Assembly: GCA_023428645.1 (NCBI GenBank)
Contig: JAEYXD010000014.1
Span: 24,295 to 88,294, forward strand
Origin: Pseudomonadota bacterium
GTDB taxonomy: Bacteria > Pseudomonadota > Gammaproteobacteria > Steroidobacterales > Steroidobacteraceae
Length of the DNA stretch: 64,000 bases
Direction of reading: 5' to 3'
This document shows positions 17,412-24,788 of this stretch, piece after piece (position 1 is the stretch's first letter; every line of letters begins with the position of its first letter). A program made the translations under genes and the position numbers. Below the pieces are notes generated by a model that was not told the DNA's origin, ran no database searches, and was given only the letters and a program-made list of their open reading frames with translations.

Positions 17412-19486
17412 TGAGCAACCTCGCGTCGGACCGTCAGATAGTGGTTTGCCATCAGCAACTCCACGACGACGAAAAGGGCAGCTATCAACAAGACCAAGTA
17501 GCCGATCGAACGTTTCACCGGGGCGCCGTCATCAGCAGCCGTGGTCCCGGCGTCGGCGGCGGCCGGTGGCGCCTTCAGTGCCTGCCAGCGCTCGACCTGG
17601 GCGTCCGGCAGCCGCGTCACATCCGACTCTCGCGGGTCGACGTTCACCGCGAGCCACTTTTGACCACCTGCGCCACGAATCTCGTAAAACCCGGCTTGAT
17701 CCGGAATGAACCGGTCGACCGCGGCGACCTCGCCCAGGGCGAGCACGCGATTGCCTTGCGGATCGAATATCTGCCCGCCGCTGGCAGCGGTCAATCCGGT
17801 GAGCACGGGGCCGCCGACGCGCGCGGTCTGCGTGGTCGGATCCTGCTCGACGAGATAACGCGCGGCATCCGCGATGAATTGCACGAACAGAGAATGGATC
17901 GGCAAATCGTTCCAGGCGCGATCGAGCGGCGCTGTCAGCAAAAGCACGCGGCCGTTGTCTTGTTGACGCTCGATCAACACCGGAGTGCGATCCTCGAGTG
18001 CGACCAGGACCTTGTCCGTTGCCGCGGGCCGCACCTGCAAGTAGCGGAAGAAGCGCACGCGGTGCCAATCGCTCGCGTTGCGCAGGATCGGATGGCTGCT
18101 TTGCACGACGCCCACCTGCGCGGGCTTCGTCACCACCTCGCCGATGTTCACGTCCTCGAGCAGCGCGGGCTTTTGTCGGGCGATGCCAGGCGTCACCGCC
18201 ATGAGCAGCCGGCCGCCGCCAGCGACGTACTCCTTGATGCGGCTCTGCGCCGTGCTGGACAGCGCGTTCACATCGGCGATCACGATCATCGCGTAGTTCG
18301 CGAGCTGCAAGCCGTCGACCGCCGCCGCCGCTTGCTTGTCAACGACCAGTCGCGGCGCGGACAGCGATTCGATCGCCGCGCCGAAGTACGCGCTCTCGTC
18401 GCTCGACGTATCGCGCGCGATGAGCAGCACCTTCGGGTCCGAGTTCTGCAGAATCGCGAAATAGCGGTCGTCGCTCGCGATCGCATCCTTGGGTTCGATG
18501 TCCACCTCGATGCGATGCGCGCCCGCGCCAAGCGCGAGATCCGGGAACTCGACTTCGAGGTCGCGGACCGCGGGGGCGGCGCGCGGTGTTTCGGCCGCGC
18601 CGCCTTCGCTGCCCTGCTGCGCGGGCGACAGCGCTGCTGGCACGGCCGCGAACTCGACGGGCCGTCGCGCGACTTCCTTGCCGTCGACCGAGAGAATCAC
18701 CTCGCGGCGCTCCGCGCGCGGCGAATTCGTCGCGACGCGCGCGAGGAGCTTGCGCGCGTCGTTCGTCGCGATCGCGGCCGACTTCACGAACGTGTTCACG
18801 TTCGTGTCGAGCGCGCTATCGCGCGCGATGTCGTGAATCACGAGCTGCGTGCCCGGCGGCGGCTCCAGATCGGCAAAGCGCAACGGGCTCGCCGATTGCT
18901 GCAGATCCGAGATCAGATGCAGTTGCACCGGCATGCCCGCGTCGCCGAGCCACGCCTTCGCCGTCGACATCAGCAGTCCGTAATCGAGGCGCTCGACGCC
19001 GGGCGCAAGCGTGCGCAGCTGCGCGCGCACCGCGCCGACGTCATTCGCGGGCGTGGGCTCCTGCACGACCTGAATGCGCCGGCCGATCGCGGAGACGAGC
19101 ATGACTCGATCGCCCGAGCTCGCGCCGTTGATGACTGCTTCCGCCGCTTCGACCGCGCGCTGCCAGCGATCGGAATGCTGCATCGACATCGAGCCGTCGA
19201 GAACGATCGCGTGCAGGCGCGCGTTGCCGGCACGCTCGGGCACGACGCTCGGCGAGACGAGCGGCCCGGCGAACGCGAGCACGAGCAGAACGAGCAGCAG
19301 GATGCGGGCCGCGAGCAGCAGCCAATAGCGCAGCGTGCGCTTCGCGGTGCGCTGCGTCTCGCTGGGCTCGAGGAACATGAGCGACGCGAACGGATGCTGC
19401 GTCGGATTCGCGCGCGCGACGCGGTGCAGCCAGAGCGGCAGTGCGATCGCGAGCAAGCCAGTCAGCAGTAGGGGCGCGAGGAACAC
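17408..19486 (-). CDS. BatA-domain VWA membrane protein
   Basis: A 692-residue protein. The N-terminal BatA double-membrane module spans residues 1-80 (FLAPLLLTGLLAIALPLWLHR, then RYWLLLAARILLLVLLVLAFAGPL). A von Willebrand factor A domain follows with the metal-ion site DGSMS at about 97-101. A central region resembles a class I glutamine-amidotransferase-like fold (VLLIARD, IVIADVNALS), and a C-terminal helix (YLVLLIAALFVVVELLM) returns to the membrane. Proteins of this type bind or position substrates handled by the partner MoxR ATPase. Followed with a 4-bp overlap by DUF4175; the DUF58 gene upstream ends 15 bp before its start. Confidence 0.9.
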   Translation of the reverse strand: MFLAPLLLTGLLAIALPLWLHRVARANPTQHPFASLMFLEPSETQRTAKRTLRYWLLLAARILLLVLLVLAFAGPLVSPSVVPERAGNARLHAIVLDGSMSMQHSDRWQRAVEAAEAVINGASSGDRVMLVSAIGRRIQVVQEPTPANDVGAVRAQLRTLAPGVERLDYGLLMSTAKAWLGDAGMPVQLHLISDLQQSASPLRFADLEPPPGTQLVIHDIARDSALDTNVNTFVKSAAIATNDARKLLARVATNSPRAERREVILSVDGKEVARRPVEFAAVPAALSPAQQGSEGGAAETPRAAPAVRDLEVEFPDLALGAGAHRIEVDIEPKDAIASDDRYFAILQNSDPKVLLIARDTSSDESAYFGAAIESLSAPRLVVDKQAAAAVDGLQLANYAMIVIADVNALSSTAQSRIKEYVAGGGRLLMAVTPGIARQKPALLEDVNIGEVVTKPAQVGVVQSSHPILRNASDWHRVRFFRYLQVRPAATDKVLVALEDRTPVLIERQQDNGRVLLLTAPLDRAWNDLPIHSLFVQFIADAARYLVEQDPTTQTARVGGPVLTGLTAASGGQIFDPQGNRVLALGEVAAVDRFIPDQAGFYEIRGAGGQKWLAVNVDPRESDVTRLPDAQVERWQALKAPPAAADAGTTAADDGAPVKRSIGYLVLLIAALFVVVELLMANHYLTVRREVAQ

Positions 19487-19501
19487 AGCGTGAGCCTTGG
19501 G

Positions 19502-20401
19502 TCAGTTCCGACCATGACGGAACGCCAGATAACGACGCAGCGCGTCGTCCAAAGGATCCGTCGTCGTGATCAGCATCTGGTGCGCGCCGACGCTTGCTGC
19601 GGAGGCGCGCAGTGCGTCGAGGTGCGCCGACATGCGCTCGCGATACCGCCCTTCGAAGTAGTCGGGCGAGACGTTCACGAGCTCCTCGGTCTCGACGTCC
19701 TTGAGCACGACGGACTCGTTCCACTCGGGGCGGAGCTCACGCGGATCGAGCACTTGAATGATCATGATGTCGTGGCCGTGATATCCGAGCGGCTGCACGG
19801 CGCGCGTCATCGCGACCGGATCGCAGTAGAGATCCGAGATCACGACGACCAGGCCGCGGCGCGTCAGGTGCTCGCGGAAGCTGCTGAAACATCCCGCGAG
19901 GTCGGTGCGTCCGCCCGCGCTGACCTGATCCAGCGCATGCAACAAGGTTTGCAGGCTGCCGGCGCGGCTCGTCGGTGGTCGATAGTCGCGCAGCTTCTCG
20001 TCGAAGACGATGAGACCGACAGGATCGTGCTGACGAGTCGCGAGATAGGCGAACGCCGCCGCGATGAATTTCGCGTACATGAGCTTCGTGACGGCATGCG
20101 AGCTGTAGCCCATCGAGGCGCTCGCGTCGACGAGCAGCATCAGGCGCGTGTTCGTTTCGCCCTCGTAGCGGCGAATGTAGGTGCGCTCCGTGCGCGCGAA
20201 GACGTTCCAATCGACGAAGCGCGGATCGTCGCCTTCCGTGTAGGCGCGGTATTCCTTGAACTCCTGGCTGAAACCGAAGCGCGGCGAGCGATGCAGGCCG
20301 GTCAAGAAGCCTTCGACGGCCGTGCGCGCCACGAGCTCCAAGTTCGCGAGACTCGCGAGCGTCGCGGGCGACAGCAGCCGCTGAAAGGGCGTGGCGGACA
20401 T
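19502..20401 (-). CDS. DUF58 domain protein
   Basis: A 299-residue cytoplasmic protein. The DUF58 signature is GFSQEFKEYRAYTEGDDPRFVDWNVFARTER in outline (about 46-76). A VWA-like fold carries DASASM at about 97-102 and the conserved VVVISDL strand. DUF58 proteins are the usual immediate partners of MoxR AAA+ ATPases and are thought to interact with their hexamers. The ATG at 20401 starts the family sequence MSATPFQRLLSP. It lies 124 bp after the MoxR gene, and the gap contains a hairpin repeat that could lower expression of the downstream genes. Confidence 0.9.
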   Translation of the reverse strand: MSATPFQRLLSPATLASLANLELVARTAVEGFLTGLHRSPRFGFSQEFKEYRAYTEGDDPRFVDWNVFARTERTYIRRYEGETNTRLMLLVDASASMGYSSHAVTKLMYAKFIAAAFAYLATRQHDPVGLIVFDEKLRDYRPPTSRAGSLQTLLHALDQVSAGGRTDLAGCFSSFREHLTRRGLVVVISDLYCDPVAMTRAVQPLGYHGHDIMIIQVLDPRELRPEWNESVVLKDVETEELVNVSPDYFEGRYRERMSAHLDALRASAASVGAHQMLITTTDPLDDALRRYLAFRHGRN

Positions 20402-20451
20402 GCCTATCGCATCCCTTCGCGCGCACTGCGACGGCGGGCCAAGTAAAGCAT

Positions 20452-20487
20452 CCCCTCCCCCGTGCAACGGGGGAGGGCCAGGGAGGG
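20452..20487. repeat. REP-like hairpin inside the operon
   Basis: CCCTCCCCC (20453-20461) and GGGGGAGGG (20469-20477) form a perfect 9-bp stem with a seven-base loop, followed by CCAGGGAGGGGG. It resembles the elements at 38348-38387 and 8241-8279. Its location between the MoxR and DUF58 genes could set a transcript boundary or stabilise the upstream mRNA. Confidence 0.6.
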
Positions 20488-20525
20488 GGCGCCGCGTCCA
20501 CGACCGGCGCTGCGACAGCGTGCCG

Positions 20526-21536
20526 TCATCGGTTGATGACCTCGCGCAGCACGTCGTCGACCGTCTTGCCGTCCGACTCCGCCTGATAGTTCGTGAGCAC
20601 ACGATGACGCAGCACCGATGGTGCGAGCGTATGCAGATCCTGCGTCGTCACGTGATAACGCCCCTCCATCAACGCACGCGCCTTCGCGGCGAGGCACAGG
20701 AATTGTGTCGCGCGCACGCTCGCACCGTAGCGCACGTACTTGCGCACGGCTTCCGGCGCGCCGGCCTCTGCGGGGCGCGTGGCGCGCACGAGGTCGACCG
20801 CGTGGCGGCGCACGTCATCGGCGATCGGCACCTGCCGCACGAGCCATTGGAATTTGATGATCTCGTCCGCGTTCGTACAAGGCTGCACTTCGGGCATGCT
20901 CATGCGCGAGGTATTGCGTTCGACGACCGTCGCCTCGTCCGCGGCGCTCAGGTAGTCGAGCAGCACGTTGAAGAGGAAGCGGTCGAGCTGCGCTTCCGGC
21001 AGCGGGTACGTACCTTCCAGCTCGATCGGATTCTGAGTGGCGAGCACGAAGAACGGCGGCGTCAGCTTGTGCGTCGTGCCGCGCACGGTCACGGACAATT
21101 CCTGCATCGCCTCCAGCAGTGCCGCCTGGGTCTTCGGGGGCGTGCGATTGATTTCGTCGGCGAGCACGACGTGCGCGAACAACGGGCCCGGCACGAACGT
21201 CCATTTGCGATGCCCGGTCGTGATGTCCTCTTCGATGATGTCGGTGCCGGTCACGTCGGTCGGCATCAGATCGGGCGTGAACTGAATGCGCTTGAACGAC
21301 AGCCCCAGCGCGGTCGCGAGCGTCCGCACGAGCAGCGTCTTCGCGGTGCCGGGCATGCCGGTGATCAGGCAATGGCCGCCGACGAGCAACGTGAGCAACA
21401 AATGATCCACGACTTCGTCCTGGCCGACGATGATCGTGCGCACGCGCGAACGAATGGTCGTGATCCGCTCCTGAAACAACGACACCAAGGCGCGGGTATC
21501 GCTGCCGCCGAGCGCTTCGGGGACGGAATCATTCAT
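20526..21536 (-). CDS. MoxR family AAA+ ATPase
   Basis: A 336-residue ATPase. Walker A is GMPGTAKT at residues 60-67, Walker B is VLADEINRTPPKTQAALLEAM, and the sensor region includes VLATQNPIELEGTYPLPEAQLDRF, which is diagnostic of MoxR. A C-terminal lid domain follows. MoxR proteins act as chaperone-like remodellers that mature or load metal into partner complexes containing VWA proteins, and several VWA-type partners are encoded alongside. The gene overlaps the end of the upstream TPR gene by 8 bp. Confidence 0.95.
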   Translation of the reverse strand: MNDSVPEALGGSDTRALVSLFQERITTIRSRVRTIIVGQDEVVDHLLLTLLVGGHCLITGMPGTAKTLLVRTLATALGLSFKRIQFTPDLMPTDVTGTDIIEEDITTGHRKWTFVPGPLFAHVVLADEINRTPPKTQAALLEAMQELSVTVRGTTHKLTPPFFVLATQNPIELEGTYPLPEAQLDRFLFNVLLDYLSAADEATVVERNTSRMSMPEVQPCTNADEIIKFQWLVRQVPIADDVRRHAVDLVRATRPAEAGAPEAVRKYVRYGASVRATQFLCLAAKARALMEGRYHVTTQDLHTLAPSVLRHRVLTNYQAESDGKTVDDVLREVINR

Positions 21537-23838
21537 TGCGTTTTCGCTCCTCGATCGTTTGCAGCAGCAAAGCCTGCGCGGGTTTGTAGTGCGGCGCCGT
21601 TTCCAGCGCCTCCAATAAGTGACGTCGCGCCGCCGGCTGATCGCCCATCGCGCGCAACGCGCGCGCCATGCCGAAATGACCGGGCGCCGTATCGTGCGGG
21701 TTCAACGCGAGCTGCACCTTGAACTCGCGCAGCGCGTCCTCGTGCTTGCCGCCCGCGAGGAAGCGCTCGCCAAGCACGGTGTGCTGATCGCCGCTCAGCG
21801 GGTCGACGTAATTGATCGCGGCGAACACTTCGAGCGCCTCCGACGGGCGGCCCGCCGCGTCGAGCCACTTCGCAAGATCGCGCAGCGCGCTCGGGTCCCA
21901 GCCTCCGGCCTTGCGATAGTCGAGCAAGGTCTGCAGCGCCTGCGGCCGATTGCCCGATTGGTCGTAGGCGCGCGCGAGGAGCAGGTACGGACTGTCCGGG
22001 CCGCTGTGCTCGGGATAGAGCTCGATCGCCTTGCGCGCGGGCCCGATCGCGGCTTCCCAGCGCGACTCGGCGACGGCTTTCGCCGCCTCCTGATACGCCG
22101 CCTGCCAACCCGGCAGATCGGCGAGCAGCGCCTTGTAACGCTCGCGCACGAATGCATCGAATTGCTTGTCGAACTCCTCGCTCGACATCTTGAACGTGTC
22201 TTCGACGGCGTTCTTCGTGTCCGTCTCTTTCGTGAATTGTTTCAGCAGCGCGACGAGCCGGTCGAAGCCGAAGCGCTGCTCCACGAACAGGCAGACCAGG
22301 CCGGCCTGCATGTACGACACCTGCACCTGTTCCTGATACTTCGGTCGAATGAAGCCCGAATCGAGATCCGCGATCGGCAGCAACCGCTTGTCGTTCAGCG
22401 CAATGATCGTTTCCGGCGTGACGACGACGCCTGGGGTCGGCCCCGTGCGCCATTCCTCGAATACCGAGATGCCTTCGCTCAGCCAGCGCGGCACGCGATG
22501 GTCGGTCGCCTCGAGCGTGAAGACGTGCGCCATCTCGTGCCACAAGGTCGAGCCCCAGTGGAACTCGCCGGTCGGGCGCCCCGAGGGACTGTCCATCGCG
22601 ACGAGATAACCGAAGGTGACACCGAGCAGACCGATGCCGGGCAGCGCCGCCACGCGCACGGCGAAGTCGTCGTGCTCCGGGTAGAGCTCGAGCGAGATCG
22701 GCTCGCGCGGCTCGAATTGATAGCGGCGCGAAAAAGCCGCGATGCTGTCCGACGCCATCTCGAGCACGTACGGGCGCATCGCCTCGGCTTCCTTGCGATC
22801 GAGCCGCATGCGCACTTCGGCCGCGCGCTCACCGCCGTTCAATGCGGGGATCGTGATCGGCGTAGCCGTCACTTCGAAGCCGTCGACGCGATCGAGCAGG
22901 CGCAGCGTATTGACCGTCGTCGCGCTGAAGGGATCGCCGGAGTACGCGCGCGTCAGATGCGCGCGCGCTTGTGCGAAATCACCTTCGCGCAACAGATTCG
23001 CGCCGAGCTCCGCGTGCGCGGACCACAGCTCGGGTTGCACCTCGACGGCGCGCTTCAGCAACGCGGTCGCTTCCCGATAGCGACGGCGCATGATTTCGAA
23101 ATGCGCGAGCTGCTCGAAGATCTCGCCGTAGCGGGGGTTGTAGGCGAGCGCGCGCTCGATCCAGGTTTCGCGCTCCTTGCCGCCTTGCAGCTGGCCGAGC
23201 ACGGCGCGCAGCGTGAAGACTTCGAGCGGCGCCTGCCGCTGCTTCTCGATGAGCCGCAGAGCGCGATCGAGCGTCGCATCGACGGTGTCGAGCTGGCCTT
23301 CCTCGAGATCCATCTGCGCTTTGAGCAGGTGAGCGTCGATCAACGAATCGTCTTGCTGCAGGACTTCGTCGACGAGCGTGCGCGCCTGGCCTTCGAAGCG
23401 TTCGGCGAACACGTGGGCCATGCCGAGCTTCGCGTACACGTCGTTGCTCGAGCGCTCGAGCGCTTCCTTGAACAGCTCCAGCGCCTCGTTGTGCTGATGC
23501 GTGTGCAGGAAGAGGCGGCCCCAACGCACGCGCGGCTGCGATGAGCGCTCGTTGGCATTCGCGGCTTCGCGGAACAGGGTGTTCGCGCGCTGGATGTCGC
23601 CGAGCGCCCAGGCCGCCTCGGCCTGGGTGATCACGTTGCGCGAATCCTCGAGCAGGCGGCGATAGCAGTCGCGCGCTTCCTGAAGGCGGCCGCGGTGCTG
23701 CGGGTCATCGCACTGGCGCAGCTCGGTCGCGCGGCGCTGGTCGTAATCGATGGCGGCGCCCAGGGCGACGCTCAGGGACAGCGGCAGCAGCAAGATCAGG
23801 AGAGCCGTGCGCAGCGGGCCCCGGACTGTCGCGCTCAT
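21529..23838 (-). CDS. TPR protein with gluzincin (MA clan) peptidase domain
   Basis: A 769-residue exported protein with signal peptide residues about 11-28. Residues about 35-310 are tetratricopeptide repeats. Residues about 350-560 form a metallopeptidase-like domain with LWHEMAHVF (zinc site HExxH) and WLSEGISVFEEW, which supplies the third ligand Glu in gluzincins. A further TPR block follows (about 580-769). The combination suggests a periplasmic protease or peptidase-fold scaffold that gathers partners through TPRs. It overlaps the MoxR start by 8 bp and is itself overlapped by the upstream caspase-like gene (4 bp), so all three are translationally coupled. Confidence 0.88.
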   Translation of the reverse strand: MSATVRGPLRTALLILLLPLSLSVALGAAIDYDQRRATELRQCDDPQHRGRLQEARDCYRRLLEDSRNVITQAEAAWALGDIQRANTLFREAANANERSSQPRVRWGRLFLHTHQHNEALELFKEALERSSNDVYAKLGMAHVFAERFEGQARTLVDEVLQQDDSLIDAHLLKAQMDLEEGQLDTVDATLDRALRLIEKQRQAPLEVFTLRAVLGQLQGGKERETWIERALAYNPRYGEIFEQLAHFEIMRRRYREATALLKRAVEVQPELWSAHAELGANLLREGDFAQARAHLTRAYSGDPFSATTVNTLRLLDRVDGFEVTATPITIPALNGGERAAEVRMRLDRKEAEAMRPYVLEMASDSIAAFSRRYQFEPREPISLELYPEHDDFAVRVAALPGIGLLGVTFGYLVAMDSPSGRPTGEFHWGSTLWHEMAHVFTLEATDHRVPRWLSEGISVFEEWRTGPTPGVVVTPETIIALNDKRLLPIADLDSGFIRPKYQEQVQVSYMQAGLVCLFVEQRFGFDRLVALLKQFTKETDTKNAVEDTFKMSSEEFDKQFDAFVRERYKALLADLPGWQAAYQEAAKAVAESRWEAAIGPARKAIELYPEHSGPDSPYLLLARAYDQSGNRPQALQTLLDYRKAGGWDPSALRDLAKWLDAAGRPSEALEVFAAINYVDPLSGDQHTVLGERFLAGGKHEDALREFKVQLALNPHDTAPGHFGMARALRAMGDQPAARRHLLEALETAPHYKPAQALLLQTIEERKRNE

Positions 23839-24788
23839 TCGCGCCCTCCTCGTAACGTCATCTGCCGGGCATCGATGTCCTGCTGCAGCTTCGCGAGCCG
23901 CACGAGCACGCCTTCGAGCTGGTCGTAATACGCGTTCGCATCGAGGGTGGCTTTACGCTCCTTGACCGCCTCCAGTTCGCGCTCCACGGACACGCGCTGC
24001 GTGTACAGCGCGCTCAACGCCGCATCGGAAGTCGCGAGCACCGCATTGCCGAAGCGCGCCACTTGCATCCGCTCCGCGCCCTTGCCGTCGAGCCGCGCGT
24101 GCTCCGTCGCGAGCGACACATCCGCCTTGAACGACTCCGCGACGCGCCGGTTCGCAAACTCGAACGCCTCGGCCGCCGTGACGACATCGTCGCGGTTCAG
24201 ATCCGCCGCGTTCGACGACACCGCTTCCAGCCAATATTGCGCGAAGCGCGTGGCCGTGCGCTCGTTGCCGCTCTTCGTCGCGGCAATCACGACGCGGTTG
24301 TCGCGCTTCCAACGCTCGACGGCCGCGCCGCTCGCGCTCGTCGCGTTCACGATCAGCTGGTCGCGCGCGGGCAGCTGGTCGAACAGCGCGCCGAGCTCGC
24401 TCGCGGTGAGATCCGGACCGGGCAGATTGAGACGATATTCCTCGCCGTCGTACGTACCGTGACCGATCAGCACGATGATCACCTGATCGTCTCGTTGCAA
24501 CTTGCCGGCCAATGCCCGCAGTTCGCGCCGCACGGTATCGCGAGCGGCCTTGTCCGCGGTCAGTACGGTGACGAGCGCTTTGTCGCCCGTGAGCTTCTCG
24601 GCCGCCTGCGCCAACGCGGTCGCCTGATTGCGAAAGCGCTGCTCGAATTCCTTCTCGCCGCCGAGACCGGCGACGATGAGCGCATGAGTGTCGGCAAGTG
24701 CCGGCGCGACGACGCCAATGCCCAACACGCCGCAGAGGACCCGCACGGCGGCGCTCGCTCGTCGGGCGGTGGCGGCGCGCGACCTCAC
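23835..24788 (-). CDS. Caspase/legumain-fold protein lacking catalytic cysteine
   Basis: A 317-residue exported protein starting at GTG 24788 within GTGA, which also contains the stop of the upstream gene. The signal peptide ends at PALA/DTHAL (about residue 33). The mature part has the clan CD pattern: DQVIIVLIGHGTYDG supplies the usual catalytic His strand. The strand that should carry the catalytic Cys reads LIVNATSASGAA, with Ser and Ala where DACxSG or similar is expected. There is no cysteine anywhere in the mature protein, so normal C13/C14 cysteine protease activity is unlikely. A C-terminal helical region ends the protein. Probably a binding or structural member of the MoxR system. 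Confidence 0.82.
   Translation of the reverse strand: MRSRAATARRASAAVRVLCGVLGIGVVAPALADTHALIVAGLGGEKEFEQRFRNQATALAQAAEKLTGDKALVTVLTADKAARDTVRRELRALAGKLQRDDQVIIVLIGHGTYDGEEYRLNLPGPDLTASELGALFDQLPARDQLIVNATSASGAAVERWKRDNRVVIAATKSGNERTATRFAQYWLEAVSSNAADLNRDDVVTAAEAFEFANRRVAESFKADVSLATEHARLDGKGAERMQVARFGNAVLATSDAALSALYTQRVSVERELEAVKERKATLDANAYYDQLEGVLVRLAKLQQDIDARQMTLRGGRE

Noticed and set aside
17411..19471. Plus-strand frame of 686 codons antisense to the BatA/VWA gene
   Set aside because: Arg- and His-rich composition typical of an antisense shadow; the minus strand has intact DGSMS and membrane helices.
20452..20487. Possible Rho-independent terminator after MoxR
   Set aside because: The stem is good but no T-run follows on the minus strand, and sister copies elsewhere point to a REP-like repeat.
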